Part shown: in pieces, positions 35,350 through 44,107 of the stretch
Layout of the letters: the number at the start of each line of letters is the position of its first letter
Position numbering within the stretch: the stretch's first letter is position 1
Assembly: GCA_964424355.1 (NCBI GenBank)
Contig: CAYRIO010000011.1
Location: 1 to 64,000 of the forward strand
Source: CAZEHS01 sp964424355
GTDB taxonomy: Bacteria > Bacillota > Clostridia > Peptostreptococcales > Acidaminobacteraceae
Reading direction: 5' to 3'
Length of the DNA stretch: 64,000 nt
Notes under the pieces: model-generated
Seen by the model: the letters and a program-made list of their open reading frames with translations, nothing else
Told to the model about the DNA's origin: nothing
Databases searched by the model: none
Translations under genes and position numbers: made by a program

Positions 35350-35976
35350 CTATGCATTCTTCAGAATGATGGTGCCCAAAACTCGTGAAACCCGGCTGCA
35401 TCGCTCCATGGTCTTTTGCATCGCCTCATACAGCTCTTTTTCCTGAATGATTTTAATGGGGTTGTCCTTGTATTCCGTAAACAGGCGCTTGATGGCTTTC
35501 CGGCCTAAGAGGTCGCAGGAATCGACATACCCATATATTTTTGTAATCTGATAATTCATATCCGGGAACTTCTTGTCACAAAGCAAAACAACGCAGTCAT
35601 ATATTTCATCGCAGCATTTGCTCACGTATTGGCTGAACATCACCATTTCATCAGTGGCAGGACAGATATCGTACATTTCAAACCGGGCGGCACATTCGTC
35701 CATCCAGTTGAGAACGCTGTCAATCCGTTCAGCCAGATGCAGGATATCTTCCCGCTCAATGGGAGTGATCAGGGAAAGATCCAATTGCTTAGAGATATCA
35801 ATAACCAGAGCCTGACCCTTTACTTCAAAAGCTTTCAGCTTTGAGGAGAAGGATGCCAAATCTTCCGGGGTCTTAATTTTGAATCCGTAAAACACCTGGC
35901 CGGCTTCTTTATTGACCTGGGCCAGTTCCAACAGTAATTGGAACAACTTGTCTTTCTCTCTACTCATGAAAATCAC
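35350..35976 (-). CDS. DUF47 (PhoU-like) accessory protein of the Pit transporter
   Basis: 208 residues from GTG at 35976, chosen because GGAGGGA lies six bases upstream and the length then fits the family. The all-helical sequence with ISKQLDLSLITPIEREDILHLAERIDSVLNWMDE is typical of DUF47, a PhoU-like fold that binds metal clusters. It is cotranscribed with pit and probably modulates its activity. A longer frame upstream would run through the promoter region and is rejected. Confidence 0.9.
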   Translation of the reverse strand: MIFMSREKDKLFQLLLELAQVNKEAGQVFYGFKIKTPEDLASFSSKLKAFEVKGQALVIDISKQLDLSLITPIEREDILHLAERIDSVLNWMDECAARFEMYDICPATDEMVMFSQYVSKCCDEIYDCVVLLCDKKFPDMNYQITKIYGYVDSCDLLGRKAIKRLFTEYKDNPIKIIQEKELYEAMQKTMERCSRVSRVLGTIILKNA

Positions 35977-36198
35977 GGTTAGTCCCTCCGTCTTTGTGGG
36001 TGCGAGTGTGAACACAGTATAGCCATTTTCCTTCATAGGATAACATAGAATTAACACAAAGCCAGTGTTATCCGGCAGAATTAACGTGTTTTTAACAAAA
36101 CAGTTCTTTCCATTATCCAGCGGTTCCATACGCGTACCGCTCAACGGTATCTATCCCCTTTGTGTGCCGAGTTTTTCTTGGGGATTAAACAATATTCC
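35977..36198. promoter_or_regulatory. Divergent control region of DUF47-pit and znuA-like genes
   Basis: For the minus-strand operon TATACT (36021-36016) is a good -10, with only a weak -35 (TTATCC) 16 bases upstream. Plus-strand hexamers TTAACA (36051), TTAACG (36081) and TTAACA (36092) include one pair with the 11-base spacing of Gram-positive PhoP boxes. Phosphate control is a weak inference. No gene is present. Confidence 0.35.
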
Positions 36199-36254
36199 TT
36201 GGGCCTCCGGAAAAACCGGGTGTATAATGAAGTTGCGGTAAATGCAAAGCATTT
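36199..36254 (+). promoter_or_regulatory. Promoter of the zinc-type ABC operon with a palindrome
   Basis: TTGGGC (36199-36204) and TATAAT (36223-36228) are 18 bases apart. A palindrome AAATGC-AAA-GCATTT (36240-36254) follows near +5 to +20, in front of AGGAGG and the start codon. Its place suggests a repressor site, plausibly for a Zur-type regulator. Confidence 0.55.
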
Positions 36255-36271
36255 GCGTATAGGAGGATCAC

Positions 36272-37192
36272 ATGAAGACCATCAAGAATCGACTTCTGAC
36301 AGTGTCGCTGATTCTAGCACTCGCCCTTCCGCTATTTTCCGGGTGCGGGCAGACGCCGTCAGGAACTGCACCGATACGCGCGGAGAAAAAGACGTTTCAG
36401 ATCATCACCTCGTTCTACCCCATGGCGGTGCTTACCAAGAATGTCACAGCGGGCATCGCCGATGTCACGGTCACCAATATGACAGAGGCACAAACCGGTT
36501 GTCTCCATGATTACCAGCTGAGCCCGGACAACCTGAAGCTTCTTGAGAGTGCCGACGCCTTTGTCATCAACGGCGCAGGCATGGAAGCCTTTTTGGATAA
36601 GGTCCTGGCTCAAGATCCCGATTTGAAGATTGTGGAAGCAGCCAAGGGGATCCCCCTGGTCAAGGACGCCTCCGGCGAAGACAATCCCCATGTTTGGGTG
36701 GGAATCGCCGGTGCCATTGCCGAAGTGAAGAATATAAGCAGCCAGCTGTCCGAAATCGACCCTGCCCATCAGGAACAGTACCAAGCCAACGCCGATACCT
36801 ACATTAAAAAACTGGAGACCCTCCGGGATAAGATGCACCATGAGCTGGACGGGTATGCAGGCCAAAAGATCATCACCTTCCACGAAGCGTTCCCTTACTT
36901 CGCCCAGGAATTCAATCTGGAGATCGCCGCCGTCATCGAGCGGGAGCCCGGCTCTGAACCTTCCGCCCGCGAACTCTCCCAAACCATCGATACCGTTAGC
37001 CGACAAAACGTGAAAGCCCTCTTCGCCGAGCCCCAGTATCCGGCCAAGGTGGCGCAAACCATCGCTCAGGAAACCGGGTTGAAGGTCTTTTATCTGGACC
37101 CGGCAGCCAGCGGATCCGGGGATGCGCCGCTGGACAGCTATGAAAAGATCATGGACGCCAACCTCCTTGTTTTGAAAGAGGCCCTCCAATGA
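36272..37192 (+). CDS. znuA: Zinc/manganese ABC transporter substrate-binding lipoprotein
   Basis: 306 residues. Lipoprotein signal MKTIKNRLLTVSLILALALPLFSGC with lipobox LFSGC. Cluster A-I metal-site residues are visible: His in GCLHDYQLSP, His in DNPHVWVG, His in KIITFHEAFPYFA and Asp in FYLDPAASG. It captures Zn2+ (or Mn2+) outside the membrane for the ATPase and permease encoded next. It lacks the His-rich loop of many ZnuA proteins, so metal choice is uncertain. AGGAGG precedes the ATG. Confidence 0.9.
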   Translation: MKTIKNRLLTVSLILALALPLFSGCGQTPSGTAPIRAEKKTFQIITSFYPMAVLTKNVTAGIADVTVTNMTEAQTGCLHDYQLSPDNLKLLESADAFVINGAGMEAFLDKVLAQDPDLKIVEAAKGIPLVKDASGEDNPHVWVGIAGAIAEVKNISSQLSEIDPAHQEQYQANADTYIKKLETLRDKMHHELDGYAGQKIITFHEAFPYFAQEFNLEIAAVIEREPGSEPSARELSQTIDTVSRQNVKALFAEPQYPAKVAQTIAQETGLKVFYLDPAASGSGDAPLDSYEKIMDANLLVLKEALQ

Positions 37193-37983
37193 CACCTTTA
37201 GATGAAAGAAGTATTCTCCTGCCGACCCCACTGTGCCGTGGCCGCTGCTGTACCCGCATCGAGCAGCTTGGCGTCACGTTGGGCGGCGTGGAGATCCTGA
37301 AGGATATCAGCCTGCATATCCACTGCCGGGAATTCACCGCTTTGATCGGCCCCAACGGCGCCGGAAAGAGCACCCTTCTGAAAGCCATGCTGGGGCAGCT
37401 CCCCTATTCCGGGAAGATGAACTATATGGACGAGCTTTTCACCACAGAGGTGAAGCCCATCATCGGTTATGTACCCCAGACACTGACCTTCGATACCGGC
37501 ACGCCTATCAGTGTTTCCGACCTGTTCCAGGGGGCGCTTTCAAAACGCCCGGTTTGGTTGGGTTCCAACCGCAAAAATAGGCTCCGCACTTTAGAAGCCC
37601 TCTCCGTGGTGGGGGCAGAGGCTCTACTTCATCGCAGGATAGGGGCGCTTTCCGGCGGGGAGATGCAGCGGATCCTGCTGGCCCTGGCTTTGATCCCTTC
37701 TCCAGATCTCTTGTTTTTGGATGAGCCCATCTCGGGGGTGGACCAAAACGGAACCGCCCGTTTCTATGAGACCGTTTCCGACCTGCGAAAGGTCTTCGAT
37801 CTCTCCATCATTCTCGTGTCCCATGATTTTGATCTGGTGGCCCGCCATGCGGACCGGGTTGTCTTGCTCAATCAGGTCATGCTGGCCAATGGAAGCCCTG
37901 AGGACGTTTTCTCCGGAAGTCATTTTAAAACGCTTTTTCCCGGTTACAGCGCCTTAATCTCCACTGAAAAGGCGGTGTTATGA
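37189..37983 (+). CDS. znuC: Zinc/manganese ABC transporter ATPase with a Cys-containing N-terminal extension
   Basis: 264 residues with Walker A GPNGAGKST, signature LSGGEMQR, Walker B LLFLDEPISGVD and H-loop VSHDFD. The first 25 residues precede the normal start of the fold and contain CRGRCC (C16, C20, C21), unusual for the family. The ATG overlaps the znuA stop (ATGA) and has AGAGG upstream, and there is no later in-frame start before the core, so the extension appears real. It energises ZnuB. Confidence 0.92.
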   Translation: MTPLDERSILLPTPLCRGRCCTRIEQLGVTLGGVEILKDISLHIHCREFTALIGPNGAGKSTLLKAMLGQLPYSGKMNYMDELFTTEVKPIIGYVPQTLTFDTGTPISVSDLFQGALSKRPVWLGSNRKNRLRTLEALSVVGAEALLHRRIGALSGGEMQRILLALALIPSPDLLFLDEPISGVDQNGTARFYETVSDLRKVFDLSIILVSHDFDLVARHADRVVLLNQVMLANGSPEDVFSGSHFKTLFPGYSALISTEKAVL

Positions 37984-38858
37984 TGGATTTCCTCTATGGA
38001 CTCATCAGCTTTCTCCCGGTAGAATGGGCCCAGCCCGGGCATCTGCAGTTCATGAAGCACGCATTTCTGGCGATTCTCCTGATTGCGCCCCTCTATGGAC
38101 TTCTGGGGACCCTGGTGGTGAACAACCGCATGGCCTTCTTCTCCGATGCCCTGGGGCACGGCGCCTTCACCGGCATTGCCATCGGCAGCATCCTGGGTTT
38201 TGCGCTGCCCGCAGTATCGGCCCTGCTCTTTTCGGTGGTATTTTCCATCATCATCACGTTGGTGAAATACCGCAGCAAACTGGCCAGCGACACCATTATC
38301 GGGGTCTTTTCCTCCGCTGCCATTGCCCTGGGGATATTTCTAGGAACCTTGGATGGCCGGAATTTCAATAAACTGACCGGTTTCCTCATCGGGGACCTAC
38401 TCAGTGTCCGCCCCATAGAAATAGCAGAGCTTGCCCTGGTACTGGCAGCGGTCCTGCTCCTCTGGATTTTTCTCTACAATCCCATGCAGCTGGTCACCAT
38501 CAACGCCAGCCTGGCAGGAAGCCGGGGAGTCCGACCCATGGCCATGGAGATGGTCTTCACGACCGCCATCGCCTGTGTGGTCACCCTGACCATGGGGTGG
38601 ATCGGCCTGCTGGTGATCAATGCCTTTATGGTGCTGCCGGCAGCAGCCGCCCGGAACATCTCCGGCAACACCCGGCAATTCCATCTCTTCACGTTGCTCT
38701 TCGCCTGGTTCTCCGGAATCGCTGGCCTTCAGATCTCCTATGCACTGGGCACAGCCACGGGCTCCACCATCGTATTGGTTGCGACTCTGATTTTCACGGT
38801 GTGTTCGATGCGGGGCATTTCAGAATGGACCATGGCCCTGTTTTCTAAAAAAAGCTAG
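37980..38858 (+). CDS. znuB: Zinc/manganese ABC transporter permease
   Basis: 292 residues with about eight hydrophobic segments and the ABC-3 family pattern: GLLGTLVVNNRMAFFSDALGHGAFTGIAIG near residue 45 and GWIGLLVINAFMVLPAAAARN near 210. It forms the membrane channel of the ZnuABC-type importer. Its start overlaps the ATPase stop by four bases. A terminator follows. Confidence 0.94.
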   Translation: MMDFLYGLISFLPVEWAQPGHLQFMKHAFLAILLIAPLYGLLGTLVVNNRMAFFSDALGHGAFTGIAIGSILGFALPAVSALLFSVVFSIIITLVKYRSKLASDTIIGVFSSAAIALGIFLGTLDGRNFNKLTGFLIGDLLSVRPIEIAELALVLAAVLLLWIFLYNPMQLVTINASLAGSRGVRPMAMEMVFTTAIACVVTLTMGWIGLLVINAFMVLPAAAARNISGNTRQFHLFTLLFAWFSGIAGLQISYALGTATGSTIVLVATLIFTVCSMRGISEWTMALFSKKS

Positions 38859-38870
38859 CCTCCTGCGAAT

Positions 38871-38907
38871 AAAAATCCTTCCCGAGCAAATCGGTTGGGA
38901 TTTTTTT
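38871..38907 (+). terminator. Terminator of the znu-type operon
   Basis: AAAAATCC and CCCGA (38871-38885) pair with TCGG and GGGATTTTT (38891-38905) with a small internal mismatch, then a T run. Confidence 0.8.
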
Positions 38908-38973
38908 GTGAATCGGGGTATTAATTTAAGCAATCGCTATTTCGCTTTTCCTTGAAAACATCACGGAGGCCCC

Positions 38974-40803
38974 ATGGCAAAGTTCAGATTTTTCCGATTC
39001 AAATCAATTCGCACGGTCCTGGTCCTGCCCGTCATCCTGTCATTCGTCATCGCAACGGCTCTGGTGACCGTCCTCGTTTACAACAACAGTCAAAAGGCGC
39101 TGAACAGCGTGCTGGCCGAGCTGCAGCAAACCATGATTGTCCTGGTGACAACCGATATGAACGGTCGACTGGACCAGGCCATCCAATTGAACCGATTCCA
39201 TGAGGATGCACTGAAACGGAGAATCCTTCAGTTGGATTCCCCTGCTGTGCGGGAACGGTATTTTACCATGATGCTGCAACGGTACCCTGATGTGGCCATG
39301 ACTTATATCGGCTTACCGGATGGCCAGTTCTACGGCGCCCGGCGGAATCCGGACGGTTCCATGGATGTGGCGCGGAACAGCCGGGACACCCAGGGGAATT
39401 CGGATTATTTCGCTATCAATGCTCTGGGTGAAGGCACCACATTCCTGCAGCGATTTGAAAATTTCGATCCCCGCAAAAGGCCCTGGTATCAGAACGCCAT
39501 CAAAACCAAACAAGTATCCTTCGGGGATCTTTACAGCCACTTCATTTTTAAAGAACCCACCCTCACCGCCAGCTTGCCGATTTATGAAAACGGGCAGCTG
39601 AAAGCGGTCTTCGGGGTGGACTACATGATGACTTGGTTGGGAGAAACCTTGAAAAAACTGCCTATTGGAGCGCACGGCCAGGTCTTTATCGTCGATGAGC
39701 AGCAGCGGCTGGTTGCCTCCTCCTCCGGGGAGCCGGTTTTCAGGCTGATCGGTGGCAAATCGACGAATTTCCCGGCAGCTGAAAGCACGAATCCAGTGAC
39801 CAAAGCCGCCTTGGCACAACCGGTGGACACGACAACCAACGTCTTCACGTCTTTTAAAATCGATGGGGATGAATATATTCTCGGGGTTGAACACTATATA
39901 TACCAAAGTATCCATTGGAACATTTATACCGTCATCGCCAGAAATGATTTTCTCTATGAGACCAACAAAACCCTGTCTGCAGCCCTGCAGACCCTCCTGA
40001 TTCTCACCGGCCTCTTCATCCTGTATGCCCTGGTCCTCACACAGCAGATCGTCAAGCCGATTGTCCTTCTGAACACCAGTGCCAAGCGGCTGTCTGGCGG
40101 TGTCTATGAACCCATTGGCGGCAAACCCCGACAGGACGAACTGGGCGAGCTGACAGACAGCTTCAACATCATGGGCGGCAGATTAACCGCTTTGGTCAAC
40201 CACTTGGAAGAAGAAGTGGCTTATCGCACAACCCAGCTTGAAGAAAAAAACGTCCTGCTGAAAGAGCTCTCCTATCTCGATGAATTGGCGCAAATTCCGA
40301 ACAGACGCCGGTTCGATGAATTTTTTCAGCAGGCGGTGGAACTCTCTGCGCGGAATAAACACCCGCTTTGTCTGATGATGCTGGACATCGACCATTTCAA
40401 GAAATTCAACGACATCTACGGCCATGTGGCAGGAGACCACTGCATCCAGGCCGTTGGCAGTGTTATGAAACATTCTGTGCACCGCAGCATCGATCTGACC
40501 GCACGATACGGCGGCGAAGAATTCGCCGTGGTCCTCCTGGACCCCTCCACGGAAAGTGCTGTGAAGATTGCTGAAGCCATTCGGGCAGGCATTTTTGCAC
40601 TGTCCCTTCGCCATGCGGGTTCCGAATGGCAGGTGGTCACCATCAGCATCGGCCTGGTCATCGGCATCGCTGAAGCCCATCACTCCGCTGAAAACATCAT
40701 CCAGCAGGCCGACGCGGCGCTTTACAAAGCCAAGGAAGGCGGCAGGAACCGGATTGAGGTGGCCGAGCTTCAGGCATTCCACCCAGAAACACCCCCTCAA
40801 TGA
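38974..40803 (+). CDS. Membrane diguanylate cyclase (Cache-HAMP-GGDEF)
   Basis: 609 residues: membrane helix (about 13-32), an extracytoplasmic double-Cache sensor (about 40-330), second helix (LLILTGLFILYALVL), HAMP, short coiled coil and GGDEF domain. The active-site loop is GGEEF (513-517), preceded by RSID (504-507) at the exact spacing of the product-inhibition I-site, so the cyclase should be active and feedback-controlled. It makes c-di-GMP from GTP in response to an outside small ligand. GGAGG lies four bases before the ATG. It stands alone with its own terminator. Confidence 0.94.
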   Translation: MAKFRFFRFKSIRTVLVLPVILSFVIATALVTVLVYNNSQKALNSVLAELQQTMIVLVTTDMNGRLDQAIQLNRFHEDALKRRILQLDSPAVRERYFTMMLQRYPDVAMTYIGLPDGQFYGARRNPDGSMDVARNSRDTQGNSDYFAINALGEGTTFLQRFENFDPRKRPWYQNAIKTKQVSFGDLYSHFIFKEPTLTASLPIYENGQLKAVFGVDYMMTWLGETLKKLPIGAHGQVFIVDEQQRLVASSSGEPVFRLIGGKSTNFPAAESTNPVTKAALAQPVDTTTNVFTSFKIDGDEYILGVEHYIYQSIHWNIYTVIARNDFLYETNKTLSAALQTLLILTGLFILYALVLTQQIVKPIVLLNTSAKRLSGGVYEPIGGKPRQDELGELTDSFNIMGGRLTALVNHLEEEVAYRTTQLEEKNVLLKELSYLDELAQIPNRRRFDEFFQQAVELSARNKHPLCLMMLDIDHFKKFNDIYGHVAGDHCIQAVGSVMKHSVHRSIDLTARYGGEEFAVVLLDPSTESAVKIAEAIRAGIFALSLRHAGSEWQVVTISIGLVIGIAEAHHSAENIIQQADAALYKAKEGGRNRIEVAELQAFHPETPPQ

Positions 40804-40841
40804 ACAGAGCCTGCCTGCTGATGATCGTTATTCTACCATGC

Positions 40842-40892
40842 AAAACGCCCCCGCTCACATTGCTTGAAACAATGGAGCGGAGGCGTTTCTTT
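40842..40892. terminator. Terminator between the cyclase and citG-like genes
   Basis: AAACGCC and CCGCTC (40843-40856) pair with GAGCGG and GGCGTTT (40875-40888), with further TTG/CAA pairs near the loop. It sits between two convergent genes. Confidence 0.8.
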
Positions 40893-40900
40893 ATGGGGTT

Positions 40901-41782
40901 TTATCCTCTTGCGGCCTGATCATGATCAATTTCCCACGTATGCAAAAACACCGTTACCGCCAGCAGATCTGCCGATCCCCCTGGGCTGACCCACTGCCGG
41001 ATACACCACTGATCGAAATCCCGAACGGCGGCCATTCCCTTGGAACTGAAGGCACCGCCCTGTTCCAGAATCTCGCGGGCTTTCTTCTGAACTGTGCCCA
41101 GCATTGCCAGATCGTGACGCCCCAGGATGTTGGAATCTTCTGAATGTGCCATGATTCGGAGCAGCAGCTCCACCAAAAGGGTATTGGTATCGACGGCGGC
41201 CCACTTTTCCCGGATCAGAGGGAGGGATACCTGCCGGACAGTCTGAAACCCGCCAGCCACTTCCCCACGGATCCCTGTGATGCCATGTTTCAGGTAAAGC
41301 CGTTCGCCGTAGGTCAGGATCGGCTTCTCAGCCAGGCTCCCAAAATCCCGTTCAATGATCCCTGAAACGATTCTTGCCGCTGTATCACACAGGTTTTCTG
41401 CAGAAAATCCGGACCCATGCCGCTCTTGGGAGAGCAGACCGGCTGCCCCGCAAAGCAATCCCATTGAAAATAGGATTCCTTTGTGGGTGTTGACGCCCCC
41501 TGTGACCTTCAGCATCTCATGCTCTGCGTCAATCCCAATGGCGCGGATGGCGGGAAGCAAAGCCTCGGCCATGCCTTCGTGGGAGGCTCCGGCTAGAAAA
41601 CACTTGGAAAAGGCCGGTCCCAAAGCAGCTGCGCTTCTAAAAAAGGTAAAAATATCCATGTCGTTGTGGGCGCCGGTATTGTGGCTATCCACCAGCCCGG
41701 GTTTGGGTGTCGCCGCCACTTCGTAAAGCAGGGCCTGGGTCGCCAGGGCTTCTATTCTTCTCGCCTGATTCTCAGTTTTCAA
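40901..41782 (-). CDS. CitG/MdcB-like triphosphoribosyl-dephospho-CoA synthase
   Basis: 293 residues with family motifs TPKPGLVDSHNTGAHNDMD and VTGGVNTHKGILFSMGLL. The enzyme makes the prosthetic-group precursor of citrate lyase or malonate decarboxylase from ATP and dephospho-CoA. The start is TTG at 41782, overlapping the kinase stop (TTGA) behind GGGGGCG. It is unusual in being the third gene of a two-component operon, with no lyase or decarboxylase subunit in the window. Confidence 0.88.
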   Translation of the reverse strand: MKTENQARRIEALATQALLYEVAATPKPGLVDSHNTGAHNDMDIFTFFRSAAALGPAFSKCFLAGASHEGMAEALLPAIRAIGIDAEHEMLKVTGGVNTHKGILFSMGLLCGAAGLLSQERHGSGFSAENLCDTAARIVSGIIERDFGSLAEKPILTYGERLYLKHGITGIRGEVAGGFQTVRQVSLPLIREKWAAVDTNTLLVELLLRIMAHSEDSNILGRHDLAMLGTVQKKAREILEQGGAFSSKGMAAVRDFDQWCIRQWVSPGGSADLLAVTVFLHTWEIDHDQAARG

Positions 41783-43257
41783 AAGACGCCCCCCTCATTG
41801 GTGATGGGATCCCAACGTTCCAAAGCCAGCCGGAAGCAGGCGCCAGGATTGCCGTTCTCCACGGATACGTCCCCCCCATGCCGGTCGGTCACCGCCTTGA
41901 CGATGGCCAGTCCCAACCCGAATTTTCCGTTTCTGCCACGATAGAAGCGTTCGAACAGACGGGGCAGGTCATCGAGACAAACGCCCTCGCCATCGTCTTG
42001 GATCGTAAAAACAGCCAGCCCTGGCTCTTCCGCCGTCACCGCGATGATGAGATTCGTCCGGGCATGACGAATACCGTTGCTGATCAGGTTATTGAATGCC
42101 CTGGAAAGTTTTTCGGCATCCGCAGTAATCCAGATTTCCTCCGGACTGAATTTCATCTGAAGTACAATCCCTGCCTGATCTGCCCCGCTGCGCATCCGAT
42201 TGGCGCATTCTCTGACGAGACCATTCAGCTCGACGGGGTTGAATTCGTAAACCTCCTCCAGCGCATCCAGCCGTGACAGGTATAAAAGGTTTTCCACCAG
42301 CCGGGTCAGCCTTTGGGTTTCCGACAGGATGATCTCCGCCGCCGGTTCCGATTGGACCACATGGTGTCGGATCCCTTCTGCATGACTCTGAATTGCCATC
42401 AAAGGGGTTCTGAATTCATGGGAAACATTTTGCAGGAATGTTTTCTGAGCCTGATCGTGCTTCTCCAGCATCTCTGACAGGTGATTAACCGTGTCCACCA
42501 AGCCCTGAAGCTCTTCGTCCACCGGCAGGGTCAGCTGTCTGCCATATTTCCGGTCCGCCAGAACCCGGATATGTCGGTCCAGCTCCGCAAAAGGCGCACA
42601 GACCATTTGTGCCAGATGCGACGAAAACAGCACCATGACCCCGGCGGAAAAAATCAGAATGGCTAAGAGAATCAGGTTGAGCGCTCCCTGGATCTGATCC
42701 ATCTTGGCGAGGCTGCTATAAAGGACCACCCAGCCCAATCCGAAGGTGTTCTTATCCGAAACAGGCTTCGATACCGCGATATACTTGGTTTCCCCCAGGG
42801 TGAATATGACAGACTCTTTTGCCGTCCCCTGTTTCAAGGTCAGTTCTTTCAGCCGTGCCTCCAGAGCCGGTTCAATCTTCAAGAATTGATCCTGGGGCAC
42901 CGATATCCGCTTCCCCTCTGTATCCAGCAGGATGTAATCCGCATCCAGTACAGATAGGGGCTCTCTGAGAGAACGATCCAGCATGAAGTAGAACAGGGAC
43001 ACGTCCCGGAATAAGAACCCAACGTCCGGCGGCGGTCCCATCTGGAACAACGGTTCCTTCGGCGGAAAAAATTCCGGACCTCTCAGGAGCGCCAGCTCTT
43101 CGGTACGCTCAGCGATCATCTCCATCTGCCCCGTGATGCTGCGTTCAAAGTAGCGTTTGACCGCGACGTTGAAAATCACAGCGGTCAGCAGCATGAGGAG
43201 CAGGATGACAGCAACATTGTATTTGAGGATCCGCCAGCGTATCGTGGTTTTTTTCAC
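41779..43257 (-). CDS. Sensor histidine kinase
   Basis: 492 residues from GTG at 43257, chosen for GGAGGAG seven bases upstream; a longer frame would overlap the regulator gene. Two membrane helices flank an extracytoplasmic domain (about 35-180); then HAMP, H-box VSHEFRTPLMAIQSHAEG, N-box FNNLISNGIRHA and G-boxes DDGEGV and KFGLGLAIVKAV. It phosphorylates the OmpR-type regulator encoded four bases upstream. The signal is unknown. Confidence 0.94.
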   Translation of the reverse strand: MKKTTIRWRILKYNVAVILLLMLLTAVIFNVAVKRYFERSITGQMEMIAERTEELALLRGPEFFPPKEPLFQMGPPPDVGFLFRDVSLFYFMLDRSLREPLSVLDADYILLDTEGKRISVPQDQFLKIEPALEARLKELTLKQGTAKESVIFTLGETKYIAVSKPVSDKNTFGLGWVVLYSSLAKMDQIQGALNLILLAILIFSAGVMVLFSSHLAQMVCAPFAELDRHIRVLADRKYGRQLTLPVDEELQGLVDTVNHLSEMLEKHDQAQKTFLQNVSHEFRTPLMAIQSHAEGIRHHVVQSEPAAEIILSETQRLTRLVENLLYLSRLDALEEVYEFNPVELNGLVRECANRMRSGADQAGIVLQMKFSPEEIWITADAEKLSRAFNNLISNGIRHARTNLIIAVTAEEPGLAVFTIQDDGEGVCLDDLPRLFERFYRGRNGKFGLGLAIVKAVTDRHGGDVSVENGNPGACFRLALERWDPITNEGGVF

Positions 43258-43261
43258 AGGA

Positions 43262-43954
43262 TTACTCCTCCGGAATTTTGAAGCCATATCCCCAGATTGT
43301 TTCGATTTTCAGGGAAGAGTGCGCATCTGCCAATTTTTTGCGGATCCGTTTAATCATATCATCCGTTGCCCGGGTTTCAACATGGGTCTCAAAGCCCCAT
43401 ACCTTGTCCAGCAGTTCTTCACGGCTCACCGCTCGGCTTTTGTTCTCCACTAGGTAGCGCAGCAATGAAAATTCCATCCCTGTCAAATTCACCGCATGTT
43501 TCCCCACCTCAACACGGAAGGTTTGGGGGTGGATGCACAGGTCCTTCACATGAATCACCGTTTGGTTCTTCTCAGGAGCGCTAGCCATCGCGATTCTCCT
43601 GAACAGGCCACTCACCCGGGCTACCAGCTCCATGGGACTGAAGGGCTTGGTTAGATAGTCATCTCCGCCCAGGGTCAATCCTTTAATCTTATCTACTTCG
43701 CCATCCATGGCGGAAATGATGATGATCGGGACATTGCTTTCTGCCCTCAGGGTTGCGCAAAGTGAGAATCCATCTAATTCCGGCATCATGATGTCGATGA
43801 TCAGGAGATCCGCAGGGTTTTTCCGGTGTGCTGCCAATACTTCCTTTCCATTGGGGAACACCGTCACCGAGTAGTCTGCCTGTACCAGAAAAGATCTCAG
43901 AATGCTGCAGATGTTTACTTCATCGTCTGCAATATAAATCTGTTTACCTGTCAT
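43262..43954 (-). CDS. OmpR-family response regulator
   Basis: 230 residues. Receiver with acidic pocket D10/D11, phosphorylation site D54 in LLIIDIMMPELDG and the conserved lysine in YLTKPFSP; C-terminal winged helix with ATDDMIKRIRKKLADAHS and TIWGYGFKI. It is the first gene of an operon with its kinase and a CitG-like gene. A perfect TTTGCCGCAA direct repeat with 11-base period lies in the divergent promoter region and is a likely binding site. Confidence 0.95.
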   Translation of the reverse strand: MTGKQIYIADDEVNICSILRSFLVQADYSVTVFPNGKEVLAAHRKNPADLLIIDIMMPELDGFSLCATLRAESNVPIIIISAMDGEVDKIKGLTLGGDDYLTKPFSPMELVARVSGLFRRIAMASAPEKNQTVIHVKDLCIHPQTFRVEVGKHAVNLTGMEFSLLRYLVENKSRAVSREELLDKVWGFETHVETRATDDMIKRIRKKLADAHSSLKIETIWGYGFKIPEE

Positions 43955-44014
43955 TCCGTTTCACCTCTCTCCCTATTTTGCCATGAGTTTTCGGATTGCG
44001 CACGACAAATCATC

Positions 44015-44061
44015 TTTGCCGCAATTTTGCCGCAAAGATTGGCGTATCTATTCCCGATACT
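44015..44061 (+). promoter_or_regulatory. OmpR-type direct repeat and -10 box in the divergent region
   Basis: TTTGCCGCAA occurs at 44015-44024 and again at 44026-44035, an 11-base period typical of OmpR/PhoB-family sites. GATACT (44056-44061) lies at the right distance for the second repeat to replace the -35 box of a plus-strand promoter, which would drive the two genes at 44108 and 45005. Confidence 0.65.
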
Positions 44062-44107
44062 CTTAACAGGAGTAAATCGCAGGGAGGCAATAAAGAGGAG
44101 GAATAGT

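Noticed and set aside
43826..44107. N-terminal extension of the Ser/Thr-rich protein
   Set aside because: It would cover the response-regulator start and the promoter region; ATG at 44108 has a near-perfect ribosome site.
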